NCBI GenBank assembly: GCA_965651695.1
Contig: CBFGTI010000001.1
Span: 68,507 to 132,506, forward strand
Direction of reading: 5' to 3'
DNA from: Imperialibacter sp965651695
GTDB taxonomy: Bacteria; Bacteroidota; Bacteroidia; Cytophagales; Cyclobacteriaceae
Length of the DNA: 64,000 nt
The notes beneath the pieces were generated by a model. That model searched no databases, was not told the DNA's origin, and saw only the letters and a list, made by a program, of their open reading frames with translations. How positions within the stretch are numbered: the stretch's first letter is position 1; the number at the start of each line of letters is the position of its first letter. Shown one piece after another: positions 1 to 9,013 of the stretch. The position numbers and the translations under genes were made by a program.

Positions 1-1779
1 AAAATGAAGGGTGCCCTTTAGCCCCTGGAAGCTGAGGGCTACATCTTCGGTTACAAGTTTGGCCGAGTCGAGATTGAACAGCAAGGTGCTGGCGCTTTCG
101 TTATTCACCAGCGCCCAGGCTGTGTCGCTTTTTAATGCCAGCCATTTTCCGTTGTACTCCACCTCCGGGAAAAGCCGGTTAGTAAACTTTCCGGTTTCAG
201 AATAAAATATCTGATACCCGAAAGGCTGCTTTACGAGCCAGTTGCGCCCCATCGGGTAAATATTTTGCACACCTCTGGGTATTACCACCTCATGGTTGTT
301 GTTTATTAAGGTTTCGCTATCGCCATCGTAGCCCAGCATGTAACCCCCTGGCAGCCGCTCCAGCTCTTCGTAGTCATACGAAAGTTCCAAAGGCTGCTGA
401 TTGGCTATAGCTGCGATCGCTTCGAGCTGAGTGTAGGCAATCCGTTCTCCTTTAACAAACACCCAAAACGACCCCTCCACGGCAATGTCGTCGAACTGGG
501 GTGATAGCAGCACCCGGCCGCTGAAGGTTGCTAAGCCGGCTTTGCCGTTCTGCACGATGAGGAGCAGCCTGTTGCCCAAAATTTTTACGTCGTCGTACTG
601 CCTGCTTAGGATCTGGTGCCCCGACTTGTGCCACACACCGGCTTTTTCCTCCTGCCCCGCTTTAATCATCCCCAAGCCGAGCGTTTCAGCAAAATCGAAC
701 GACCCGGAAGCGATAACTGCTCCCGTGCGGTTGATGAGCTGGCGCTGACTATCTTTTTTTACAAGTAAAAAATGATCGGTAATGTAGCCGCACAGGTAGT
801 CTTCCGGCACTTCGCTATACACAGTGGGCAGAAACTCGGTACCGTCGGGCCTTATAAAGCCGTACCTGCCGTTTTCGTACACCGGCACCAGGTAAACAGC
901 CTCGGCCGCACGCAGCAGGTCGAGCGAGTCCTGCACGGCACGGCTTTGGGTATAGCGGCTGTAAAATTGAAAACCGTATGCTTCCTGGTCGATCGAGTAA
1001 AGCAGATCGAACGCCTTTTTCCTAAAGCTGCTGTTGGGGTAAGCCTCTATAAATTCGAGGTACGCCTCCGGGTGGTTGGCCGCCGTCATGATTTCGAAGA
1101 TCTGCTCTTCAGCCTCTTTCCGGTAAGGTGTTGTGGGAAATTTAACCAAAAACTCTTTGAAGCTGCTCAGTCGCTGGTCGCTGGTAAGGTCTTTAAAAAT
1201 AAGCGTTTTGTATCGTTCTTCAGCTTCCGCTACCTGGTGTGCGTCGGGGTATTTTTGATAAAACGCCTGGTAGGCCTGCCAGGTATTGTCGGTGCCGGCC
1301 AATTCAAATGCCACACTATCCCTTAGCCGTATTGCCACCGGCACCATGGCTGCATCAGCAAACTGCTCCAGAAAGGCCTCGTAGGCCGCCACGTCTCCCG
1401 CCTGTTGCGCCCGGTTAAAGCCAAGGCTGTCAATTTTCTCCTTCTGAGCAGTAAATAACGCTGGGTAGAAGCCCTGTTTGGTTTTTTTCTCCTGCTCTTT
1501 AGCGGGCAGCAGCTCCCAATCTCTCTGCGCCTCCAAAATGAATAACTGCGCACTGTCGAGGCTGTACCCGGGGAAGGTATCGACCGTGTAAATGAGGGAA
1601 TAAAGGTAATTCGCGGCTGGATTTACCTCCTCTTTTTCGAGAGATTGCAGCACAAGCGCTTCCGCTTTGGCAATGTCGCCTTTAAGCAGTGCTTTCCGGG
1701 CAGAAGTATTTTTATCGGCAAATGAATGAAAGCTGGCAAAAACGAAAGCAAGAACAATAAAAATCTTCGTGAACCTCAT
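1..1779 (-). CDS. WG-repeat secreted protein, 3' end cut by window
   Basis: The frame is open from an ATG at 1777-1779 to the window edge, so about 593 residues are visible and the C-terminus is missing. The N-terminus (MRFTKIFIVLAFVFASFHSFA) is a clear signal peptide. Residues about 25-270 are helical, with TPR-like features (recurring A-x-YxxF and aromatic-rich stretches). After that come repeats of the WG/KWG beta type, such as NGRYGFIRPDG and KAGVWHKSG. Such proteins are usually exported in Bacteroidota and may bind partners through the beta repeats; no enzymatic function is known. It is transcribed away from the AsmA-like gene. Confidence 0.8.
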   Translation of the reverse strand, partial: MRFTKIFIVLAFVFASFHSFADKNTSARKALLKGDIAKAEALVLQSLEKEEVNPAANYLYSLIYTVDTFPGYSLDSAQLFILEAQRDWELLPAKEQEKKTKQGFYPALFTAQKEKIDSLGFNRAQQAGDVAAYEAFLEQFADAAMVPVAIRLRDSVAFELAGTDNTWQAYQAFYQKYPDAHQVAEAEERYKTLIFKDLTSDQRLSSFKEFLVKFPTTPYRKEAEEQIFEIMTAANHPEAYLEFIEAYPNSSFRKKAFDLLYSIDQEAYGFQFYSRYTQSRAVQDSLDLLRAAEAVYLVPVYENGRYGFIRPDGTEFLPTVYSEVPEDYLCGYITDHFLLVKKDSQRQLINRTGAVIASGSFDFAETLGLGMIKAGQEEKAGVWHKSGHQILSRQYDDVKILGNRLLLIVQNGKAGLATFSGRVLLSPQFDDIAVEGSFWVFVKGERIAYTQLEAIAAIANQQPLELSYDYEELERLPGGYMLGYDGDSETLINNNHEVVIPRGVQNIYPMGRNWLVKQPFGYQIFYSETGKFTNRLFPEVEYNGKWLALKSDTAWALVNNESASTLLFNLDSAKLVTEDVALSFQGLKGTLHF

Positions 1780-1828
1780 AAGAGCATTAAAGGACCTGTG
1801 TTTTTTTAAATACACCCACCGTAAAGTG

Positions 1829-1836
1829 CAAAATTA
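1829..1836 (-). promoter_or_regulatory. Putative -7 element (TAATTTTG) for the WG-repeat gene
   Basis: Read on the minus strand, TAATTTTG matches the Bacteroidota -7 consensus TAnnTTTG and lies about 50 bases upstream of the start codon. No convincing -33 TTTG was found at the usual distance, so this is a tentative call. The rest of 1780-2045 is AT-rich divergent intergenic sequence in which I see no gene. Confidence 0.35.
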
Positions 1837-2045
1837 ATAAATTAAACCTGAGCGGGAGAGCTAAATTGCCTCTAACCGGCAATTTCGAGCAACAATTAAA
1901 AACAGTTGCTTCCGGTTCAGCGGTTTTCTATGTCTCTTTCAATCGCTAGGTTTGTTCCGGCAAAAGATACTTTAACGGGTTCGAAGTTATATACGGGCAA
2001 AGGGTGTCTTTTTATAACATCAATGAAATGTTTCGTTGAACCACT

Positions 2046-5000
2046 ATGAGTAGGTCGAAAGGTCGCAGGCAAATTTCGCTGGCGCAGTGGCTCATCAGAG
2101 TTTCTCTGGTAACTGTGGTGGCTGCTGTTTTGCTTTATTTTTTATCGTTGGGCACCCTGAAGGAGATGGCAGTGGGCCTGGCCGGGCACATTATAGTGGA
2201 GGTTGTGGAAAGGGAAAGTGATGGGTTTTACGAAGTATCTTTTGATGAAATACAGGTGCGGCTGCTTACGAGAGAGCTGGAGTTCAAAAACTTCAGACTA
2301 ACGACCGATTCAGCCTCCCGGGCTTCTTTTGAGCTGGGCCTCGAACCTCGCGACAATATGTACATCTGCAGCATTCCGTCGCTCAAAATGCAGATAAGAA
2401 GCCTCTACGACCTGTATTTTAGCCGAATGCTTTATGTTTCTTCCATCGAATTAATTGAGCCGGAAGTTCAGTGGCATAAAAGCCCGGGGGAGAAATCCCC
2501 GGTTACATTGTCACTCGAAACCGGTGAGTTTTACCAGCTCATTACCGAATACCTCTACCATTTCGAGATCACCGGCTTTAGCATTCAGAACGGGAACTTT
2601 ATCTATGTAAAAGACGTGACCCACCCCGAAAATGCCTACCATGTAGGCCCGGTGAATGCGGTAGTGAAAAACTTCGAAATTGATGAGATAAAGGGACAAC
2701 AGAAGGATAAATTTCTGAACACGGAAAGCCTGTTTCTTCAAATTAAAGATCAAACGGTGCTACTGGCCGACAGCATCCACGTGGTGCAGTTTGATGAGCT
2801 ACGGCTGTCGACGGAAAACTCCGAGGTTGCCTTTAAAAACTTAAAGCTCGTTCCCCGCGGGGAGAAAATGCCCGTACCCGAAAACCTGAACAGCTTTGAA
2901 GTAACGATCCCCGATTTCCGGATCAGAGGAGTCGACTTTGTAAAGGCTTACAATGATAATATACTGGACATAGGCGAGATACAGTTTGAAGATCCCACCA
3001 TCAATATCTACGAGGTTAACGCCACGAAGCGCCGCAAACGTGACCTTGCCAGGAACACCTCCATCGCCGACCTCATCACCTCCCTTTTTGATGCTGTAAG
3101 GGTAGAAAATTTTAACCTCGATAAAGTGTCGCTGGACCTGAAGTTTTATGCAGGCAAAAATCAGGACCGGTTTACCGTGCAAAATGCGAGAGTACGGCTG
3201 ATGAATTTCGACGTGGATACTTCCACGGTCATCTTTAGCAGAGATAATACGCTTTTCGACCATATCGACTTTTCCGTGGACCACTACGCCTACTTCCTGC
3301 CCGATAGTGTGCACCGGCTCTACGTAAAAAACTTCCGGTTTTCCACACTCGACTCCCTCATAAGTGGCGACAGCCTTGTAATTGCACCCATGGAGGGGCT
3401 GAGTGAGGAGGCATTTATAGAAAAAGCCAATGTGCTTAAGCAATTTTATGTTCCGGCATTTGCGCTAACCGGCGTAGAACTTTGGAAAGGATGGGAGGAA
3501 AAAGACCTGGCTGTTCAAAAATTGCGCATACAGGGCTCCGAATTTTACCTGAAGCGCCTCAACGACCCCGAGAAAAATATTTCTTTTGGGGACATAGCCA
3601 ACTTCTACCCTTACGTAAAAGATATCTTCAGAAGTGTTTCCGTCGACAGTTTAATCGTCGGCCAAAGCAAGGTTGACATTTATGACCGCGAGACCGAAAA
3701 GTTTTCTTCGCCTTCCATCGCAGTTTATGCCACTGGTTTTCAGATCGATAGCCTCACGCAGCTCGACACCACCAATTTCTTTCAGGCCAACGACCTATTG
3801 CTAAAGGTTGGCAAAACAAAATTTTTACTGCCCGACAATTCTCATATTCTGGAGGTTGGAGACTTTTCCTTCAATCCCATCAGAGGCGACTACTCAGCGG
3901 CCGACGTAAACATCACTCCTTACTACCCGGTTGGGTGGTCTACTGAAGGCAGTATCGGGAAAATGAAAATGACTAGCTTCTTCCTCAAAGAATTTTTAAA
4001 CGAAGGAAAATGGTGGGCCGATTCCGTATCGCTGTTCAACCCCAGCCTTAAGGTGTTTTTTGTGCGAAAAGGCAGGAAGATCAACAACAGTATACTTAAC
4101 AACATCCGGGTGGAAACGCTGCTTGTGAGCAACGGCGATTTGGTGATGAACCTGGGCGACACTACCCAGGTGTTTCTTAACAAGTTCAACTTTAGCCTGC
4201 AAGCGCTAAACTATGATGTGGAAAAGGGCACCGGCTGGAGCATTAGCGACGCCAGCACCGGCGTCTTGTCGCTGGATCTCAGGCTGCCTCACAACAGAAA
4301 GGTGGAGATGAGGACAATCAGTGCATCGGTAGCCGACTCCGTATTTGTTAGCGGCTCATTTAATTACGAAGCGCCGGGGCACGAGGGGCTGCAGAAGTTC
4401 TTTTCGCCATCGCTAAACCTCACAGGCATAGATATTCCCGCATTAATAAAAGGCGACTATGTAAAGTGGGAAACTGCTGCCATGGCGCCGGCTGAGATAC
4501 TTTGGAAAGAGAAGGCACAAAAAAAGGACGCCGCCTCCCTTGCTGAAGCGCTTACTTCAACAAAAAACAGCCTGCTTGGCGACTACGCCTACATTCAGGG
4601 AGGCAAGCTCCGCAGTCCGGTTAGGTTGCTGCGCTACGATGGCACATCGGCCGGGAGGAGTTTCTCTGGCATCGACCTCACCTTTCATGACATATACATA
4701 GACCCGCAAACGAACGTTAGCCACGCATCACCCGGCTTTTCAAAAAATATCGAACTAAGCTACCCACACGGCAATTTTTCATGGATCGACGAAGTCGACA
4801 GCCTTACTTTCGATCAATTTGACCTGGGCACCAACAAAAAGGAAATAGTTTTGAAAGGCTTGTACGTAAAGCAAAGAGATGCTGGCGTGGGGTACGAGTC
4901 GGAGATACCCGAGTTGGTCCTCAAAGGGATTGACTGGCGGGAGCTTTTGTTTAAAAAGAACTTCGAAGTAGATACACTTGAGGCCAGCCTTACAACAGTA

Positions 5001-6332
5001 AACATCGAAAATTTGAAACCTCAATCAGTAAAGGAAGAGGATTTTCTGAGCTTTAACTGGGATTCCAAATCTCTGGAAAACATTGGTGTTGGCACCCTGG
5101 TCCTTAACGGGAAATCGTTTCGGTATAGCCAGCCAAAAACGGACAAGTCGTGGGAAATTCCGGAATACTCGGTAAAGCTCAAAGGGTTTCAGCTTGCATC
5201 GGGCACGTCGGTTACCAGCAAAAACCTGGTTTTCTCTAAAGACTACGAGATTATATTCAAAGGCCTGAGCTACCTCTTCCCCGATAGCTTGTACAGGATG
5301 CAGGCCGATCAGCTTATTTTAAGCTCGAAGCAGCCCGAAGTTACCCTGGAAGGGTTTCGGCTGCTGCCCAGGTATGGCATGTACGAGTTTGCGCATGTGG
5401 TAGGGCACCAAACCACCTGGGTAATGCTGCGTACCAAAAGCGTGTCGCTCTCGCGATCCGATTTGTACGAGCTGCTAAACGGTGACAAAATTCAGGCGGG
5501 AAGAGTACACGTAGAAGAACCTTTTCTACGACTATTTCGCGATAAACGGGTACCGTTCCCAGAGTCGCAGGTGCGTGGCCTCCCACATCTTCAGCTTCTC
5601 GGACTCGACCAGGTTATCCAGATCGATTCGCTGGACCTCCGTAACGGTAAAATTATCTACCTGGAGTTTGCCGAGGAGGGCAAGGAACCCGGCCAGCTGG
5701 TTTTCTCCGGCTTCAACGCGAGGGCTTCTAACATAACCAACGTTTCGGCGCAAATCGATAAAAACCCCTACGCCACGCTCCACGCAGAAACGATGCTAAT
5801 GGACCAGGGCTTACTTAAAGTCGATTTCGTATTTGACCTGACAAGCAACGGCGGGAACCATTACGTGACAGGTACTCTCGGAGCGCTAAATCTCGAAAAA
5901 GCCAACGCAATGCTGGAGCCAACCGCCTTTGTGCAGGTGGCAAGCGGAAACCTGAACGAGGCCCATTTCAACTTTGAAGCCGATACTGCAGTAGCTATTG
6001 GCACCATGGACTTCTTTTATAAAGACCTGAAGGTTTCGGTGCTTAATAAGAAGAATCTCGACAAAAAAGGCTTGGGAAAATCGCTCGAGACCTTCTTTGC
6101 CAACACCTTTATTGTCAATTCGAACAACCCGTCGTTTTTTATTACCAGAGAAGGATATATTTTTTTTGAAAGGGATACCAGCCGCAGCATCATCAATTAT
6201 TGGGCAAAGGCGTTTCTTAGCGGTGTGGTGAGCAGTATCGGCGCTAAAAACAACAAAGACAAAATAAAGGAATGGAAGCAGGAGGTGTACGAAAAAAACA
6301 CGCAGGAGGGCGTTTCCAATGGAAATAAATGA
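2046..6332 (+). CDS. Giant AsmA-like / DUF748-type envelope protein
   Basis: This 1,428-residue protein has one N-terminal membrane segment (about residues 14-35) followed by an almost continuous series of beta-rich stretches of the type 'xxGxxIxxpxLxLxxxD'. That is the pattern of AsmA/TamB/DUF748 repeating-beta-groove proteins. Recurrent LYxLF/LYELL turns and phrases such as 'SLDLRNGKIIYLEF' and 'VHVEEPFLRLFRDKR' support DUF748-like repeats. Family members span the periplasm and are implicated in moving lipids or guiding outer-membrane assembly; the exact role here is inference. A DUF3971- or TamB-type alternative is possible. The reading frame is intact, and the 3' end overlaps the next gene. 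Confidence 0.75.
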   Translation: MSRSKGRRQISLAQWLIRVSLVTVVAAVLLYFLSLGTLKEMAVGLAGHIIVEVVERESDGFYEVSFDEIQVRLLTRELEFKNFRLTTDSASRASFELGLEPRDNMYICSIPSLKMQIRSLYDLYFSRMLYVSSIELIEPEVQWHKSPGEKSPVTLSLETGEFYQLITEYLYHFEITGFSIQNGNFIYVKDVTHPENAYHVGPVNAVVKNFEIDEIKGQQKDKFLNTESLFLQIKDQTVLLADSIHVVQFDELRLSTENSEVAFKNLKLVPRGEKMPVPENLNSFEVTIPDFRIRGVDFVKAYNDNILDIGEIQFEDPTINIYEVNATKRRKRDLARNTSIADLITSLFDAVRVENFNLDKVSLDLKFYAGKNQDRFTVQNARVRLMNFDVDTSTVIFSRDNTLFDHIDFSVDHYAYFLPDSVHRLYVKNFRFSTLDSLISGDSLVIAPMEGLSEEAFIEKANVLKQFYVPAFALTGVELWKGWEEKDLAVQKLRIQGSEFYLKRLNDPEKNISFGDIANFYPYVKDIFRSVSVDSLIVGQSKVDIYDRETEKFSSPSIAVYATGFQIDSLTQLDTTNFFQANDLLLKVGKTKFLLPDNSHILEVGDFSFNPIRGDYSAADVNITPYYPVGWSTEGSIGKMKMTSFFLKEFLNEGKWWADSVSLFNPSLKVFFVRKGRKINNSILNNIRVETLLVSNGDLVMNLGDTTQVFLNKFNFSLQALNYDVEKGTGWSISDASTGVLSLDLRLPHNRKVEMRTISASVADSVFVSGSFNYEAPGHEGLQKFFSPSLNLTGIDIPALIKGDYVKWETAAMAPAEILWKEKAQKKDAASLAEALTSTKNSLLGDYAYIQGGKLRSPVRLLRYDGTSAGRSFSGIDLTFHDIYIDPQTNVSHASPGFSKNIELSYPHGNFSWIDEVDSLTFDQFDLGTNKKEIVLKGLYVKQRDAGVGYESEIPELVLKGIDWRELLFKKNFEVDTLEASLTTVNIENLKPQSVKEEDFLSFNWDSKSLENIGVGTLVLNGKSFRYSQPKTDKSWEIPEYSVKLKGFQLASGTSVTSKNLVFSKDYEIIFKGLSYLFPDSLYRMQADQLILSSKQPEVTLEGFRLLPRYGMYEFAHVVGHQTTWVMLRTKSVSLSRSDLYELLNGDKIQAGRVHVEEPFLRLFRDKRVPFPESQVRGLPHLQLLGLDQVIQIDSLDLRNGKIIYLEFAEEGKEPGQLVFSGFNARASNITNVSAQIDKNPYATLHAETMLMDQGLLKVDFVFDLTSNGGNHYVTGTLGALNLEKANAMLEPTAFVQVASGNLNEAHFNFEADTAVAIGTMDFFYKDLKVSVLNKKNLDKKGLGKSLETFFANTFIVNSNNPSFFITREGYIFFERDTSRSIINYWAKAFLSGVVSSIGAKNNKDKIKEWKQEVYEKNTQEGVSNGNK

Positions 6333-6711
6333 TGGTGAACTACTGTTTGTGTATGGCACGCTGATGTCGTCGTTTGAAGGGCTCCACGCATCGTTTCTTC
6401 GCCAACATGCCCAACTATTGGGCGAGGCCAGCGCTTCTGGCAGGCTGGTTAAACTCACCTGGTACCCCGGCTTCATAAAAGAACCCGGAGCCGGAAAGGT
6501 GTGGGGCGAATTGTACAGGGTAAAGGACGCAAAAAGGCTATGGCCGATGCTCGACGAGTATGAGGGAGTAGGCACGCAGTCGCTTGCCGGCGATGAATAC
6601 CGCAGAGAGCTTATAGAAGTTGCGTTTGAAGGCTCTCAGCTACAAGCCTGGACGTACGTTTATACCGGTTCTGCAAAAGGTGAACCGATACCGTCGGGAA
6701 GATTTAATTAA
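6319..6711 (+). CDS. Gamma-glutamylcyclotransferase (GGCT/AIG2) family protein
   Basis: The 130-residue protein starts with LLFVYGTLMSSFEGLHASFL, the glycine-rich YGTL signature of the GGCT-like fold. It continues with KVWGELYRV and LDEYEGV, the positions where family members carry their substrate-cavity residues. Relatives cleave gamma-glutamyl dipeptides to 5-oxoproline or act on related gamma-glutamylamines; the actual substrate here is unknown. Its ATG lies inside the last codons of the AsmA-like gene (14-base overlap). An AGGAGGG at 6304-6310 is one of the few good ribosome-binding sites in the window, which suggests translational coupling. Confidence 0.85.
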   Translation: MEINDGELLFVYGTLMSSFEGLHASFLRQHAQLLGEASASGRLVKLTWYPGFIKEPGAGKVWGELYRVKDAKRLWPMLDEYEGVGTQSLAGDEYRRELIEVAFEGSQLQAWTYVYTGSAKGEPIPSGRFN

Positions 6712-6875
6712 GGTGGCATGATTCGCACATACCGCTCCGGTAAAAGCAGACGAAAAAACTTTCCGGTGACACGCCTGCCTGCAGCATAGTGCTTCAATCT
6801 GCAAAGAACACGGAATAATGCTTTTTTAATAGGTGTAAAGGTGATAATTTAAACTTTTGTACCTCTACCTTCTAT

Positions 6876-7802
6876 ATGCTCAACAAAAGAATTTCGGGAC
6901 TGTGGCTAACTGCATTGCTGCTGGCTTCCCCGGCATACGGCCAGAATCTGGCTGAAAAACTCGGCTACGCTAAAGATGCACGGCTTCTTATTATCCATGC
7001 CGATGACCTGGGAGTAGCTCATTCCGAAAATGCGGCATCCGTAGAAGCATTAGCAAAAAGTGGTATCAACTCCGCCAGCATCATGGTGCCCTGTCCGTGG
7101 TTTCCGGAAATAGCCGCCTACGCCAGGGCCAATCCTCAGGCAGACCTGGGCTTGCACCTTACACTTACCGCCGAGTGGAAGCACTATAAGTGGGATGGCG
7201 TGCTGCCGGCTTCGGAAATACCAAGCCTCATTGGCCCCGACGGCTTTTTTTACCCGGCGTCGGACCTGATGGCCAGCAAAGCAAAGCCGGAAGAAGTAGA
7301 GAAGGAAATAAGGGCGCAGGTACAGCGGGCTATCGACTTTGGCATTAATCCTACTCACCTCGATACCCACATGGCGGGTTTGTTTCAGACACCCGATCTT
7401 TTTCGGATATATCAGAAGGTAGGTAAAGAGTTTGGAATCCCGGTAATGATACCGCTGGAGGACCTGAAAGCCATTCAGCCGCTTGTTGAGGTTATGGACC
7501 CGTCGATGATTGCCGTGAGCAGAGTGCTGATGATGAACCCCGGCGTGAGCGCTGAGCAGTGGAACAGCACCTACAATGGCTGGATGAACGACCTGCAGCC
7601 GGGTGTAAATGTGCTGCTTGTACACCTCGCCTATGACGACGCAGAAATGCAGGCCGTTACGGTAGACCATCCCGACTTTGGCGCTGCCTGGCGGCAAAGA
7701 GACCTCGACTATGTGCTGAGCGGGGAGTTTAAGGAAGTGCTGAAAAAACAGGGGATTGAGCTCGTAACCTGGAGGCAGATAAAAGAAATATCTTTTAAGT
7801 AA
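6876..7802 (+). CDS. ChbG/YdjC-type carbohydrate deacetylase, exported
   Basis: The protein has 308 residues. After a signal peptide (MLNKRISGLWLTALLLASPAYGQ) it carries the YdjC/ChbG motifs: HADDLG near residue 41 (metal-binding Asp pair), GLHLTLT, and HLDTHMAG (His-x3-His metal ligands). ChbG removes acetyl groups from chitooligosaccharides; related HpnK enzymes act on hopanoid sugars. The signal peptide places this one in the periplasm or outside the cell. It is followed 29 bases later by a sugar-isomerase-like gene on the same strand, which suggests a small carbohydrate-handling operon. The substrate is not predictable from sequence. Confidence 0.88.
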   Translation: MLNKRISGLWLTALLLASPAYGQNLAEKLGYAKDARLLIIHADDLGVAHSENAASVEALAKSGINSASIMVPCPWFPEIAAYARANPQADLGLHLTLTAEWKHYKWDGVLPASEIPSLIGPDGFFYPASDLMASKAKPEEVEKEIRAQVQRAIDFGINPTHLDTHMAGLFQTPDLFRIYQKVGKEFGIPVMIPLEDLKAIQPLVEVMDPSMIAVSRVLMMNPGVSAEQWNSTYNGWMNDLQPGVNVLLVHLAYDDAEMQAVTVDHPDFGAAWRQRDLDYVLSGEFKEVLKKQGIELVTWRQIKEISFK

Positions 7803-7831
7803 AAACGTACCTACACAATAACTATATCATT

Positions 7832-8710
7832 ATGAAAATTACCCGCAAAGAAGCCATCAAACGCATGGCTGTTTCGTCAGTAGGGTTGGCTGTGGTTCCG
7901 GGGCTCATATCACCTGCACAGGCTTCAGCCAGCCAATCTGGCAAATTGAAAGGGAATATCAACCACTCAGTTTGCCAGTGGTGCTACAACGGCAAAACGC
8001 TGGAAGAGCTATGTGAAGCGGCCGTAGATATTGGCCTCAAGTCGATTGAGCTCGTGAGAGAAGATGCCTGGCCTACGCTTAAAAAATACGGGCTGCACTG
8101 TGCCATGGCTTACGGCTCAACCGTAGGTCTCAACAAGGGATTCAACGATCCCTCGCTGCACGAAACGCTGCTGAAAGACTATACCGCCTCTATTCCAAAA
8201 GCCGCGGATGCCGGCTACACCAACGTGATCTGCTTTTCGGGCAACCGCAACGGCATGGACGACAAAACGGGGTTGGAAAATTGTGCCAAGGGCCTTGACC
8301 CTGTAATGAAAATAGCTGAAAAGTATGGTGTTACCATCAGCATGGAGCTGCTCAACAGCAAACGCAACCACCCCGACTACCAATGCGACAAAACTCCCTG
8401 GGGTGTTGAGCTGGTGAATAAGGTGGGATCGCCTAACTTCAAACTCTTGTACGATATCTACCATATGCAGATAATGGAAGGCGACGTTATTGATACAATC
8501 AAAGAATTTCACACTTACATTTCGCATTACCACACCGGAGGAGTTCCCGGAAGAAATGAAATAGATGAAACCCAGGAGCTTTACTACCCGGCCATTATGC
8601 AGGCCATATTAGCTACGGGCTACAAAGGCTACGTGGGGCAGGAGTTCATCCCCAAAAGAGATGACAAATTTGCATCGCTGCGCCAGGGCGTAACTATCTG
8701 CGACGTATAA
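7832..8710 (+). CDS. Hydroxypyruvate-isomerase-like TIM-barrel protein
   Basis: The protein has 292 residues. After a hydrophobic leader ending near PAQASA it shows the AP-endonuclease-2 / xylose-isomerase-like TIM barrel of the Hyi family: HSVCQWCYNGKTLEEL, SIELVRED, CFSGNR, TISMELLNSK, LLYDIYHMQIMEGD and YVGQEFIPKR. The Glu in MELLN and the Asp/His in YDIYHMQ match the metal-binding positions. Hydroxypyruvate isomerase interconverts hydroxypyruvate and tartronate semialdehyde, but many exported Bacteroidota homologues have unknown sugar substrates. The leader (RKEAIKRMAVSS) resembles Tat-secreted members but lacks a strict twin arginine. A terminator follows directly. Confidence 0.82.
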   Translation: MKITRKEAIKRMAVSSVGLAVVPGLISPAQASASQSGKLKGNINHSVCQWCYNGKTLEELCEAAVDIGLKSIELVREDAWPTLKKYGLHCAMAYGSTVGLNKGFNDPSLHETLLKDYTASIPKAADAGYTNVICFSGNRNGMDDKTGLENCAKGLDPVMKIAEKYGVTISMELLNSKRNHPDYQCDKTPWGVELVNKVGSPNFKLLYDIYHMQIMEGDVIDTIKEFHTYISHYHTGGVPGRNEIDETQELYYPAIMQAILATGYKGYVGQEFIPKRDDKFASLRQGVTICDV

Positions 8711-8721
8711 CACACATTCGA

Positions 8722-8749
8722 AAGCCCCGGAAACCCCGGGGCTTTTTTA
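8722..8749 (+). terminator. Rho-independent terminator after the sugar operon
   Basis: The stem AGCCCCGG / CCGGGGCT with a short loop is followed by six T residues. It sits 12 bases past the stop codon of the hydroxypyruvate-isomerase-like gene. Confidence 0.9.
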
Positions 8750-8803
8750 TCTCCCTACTGCAGTCGTCTCCTCCACTGCCTCCTGCCCCTGCCGCTATAC
8801 GCC

Positions 8804-8902
8804 GACTCCGGCCTCCCCACTCCTGTCTTCCGACACCCGACTTCGGCCAAGCCGTCTTCCGACTCCCGTCTTCGGTCTTCCGTCTTCCGACTTCCAGCTT
8901 CA
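8804..8902. repeat. Degenerate heptamer tandem array
   Basis: About 14 consecutive 7-base units of the type GTCTTCC / GACTTCC / GACTCCC / GTCTTCG run in register across this intergenic stretch, with one 8-base unit at 8846-8853. GTCTTCC itself occurs four times. The array lies between the sugar-operon terminator and the copA promoter region. It has no credible coding sense: the frames that cross it give Arg/Lys/Asp-rich low-complexity peptides. Heptamer arrays of this kind are known as intergenic repeats in other bacteria, but its function here is unknown. Confidence 0.8.
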
Positions 8903-8922
8903 CCCCCTCCAAACATAAAATC

Positions 8923-8979
8923 ATGTAACACATCCGACTAATTATGTAACGCCACCCCGGGGTCTTCATCCGTACTTTG
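8923..8979 (+). promoter_or_regulatory. Putative copA control region with direct repeats
   Basis: ATGTAAC occurs twice, at 8923-8929 and 8944-8950, exactly 21 bases apart (two helical turns). TACTTTG at 8973-8979 resembles the Bacteroidota -7 element with one base missing from the spacer. No -33 element was seen, which would fit a promoter needing an activator. The start codon of copA is 35 bases downstream. Confidence 0.4.
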
Positions 8980-9013
8980 CAGTGTAAATCTTTCATAAGA
9001 ACAGGAGGAAAAA

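Noticed and set aside
772..1326. Plus-strand ORF of 184 codons in the WG-repeat region
   Set aside because: The minus-strand frame has a signal peptide, WG repeats and open reading through the window edge; the plus-strand ORF is its shadow.
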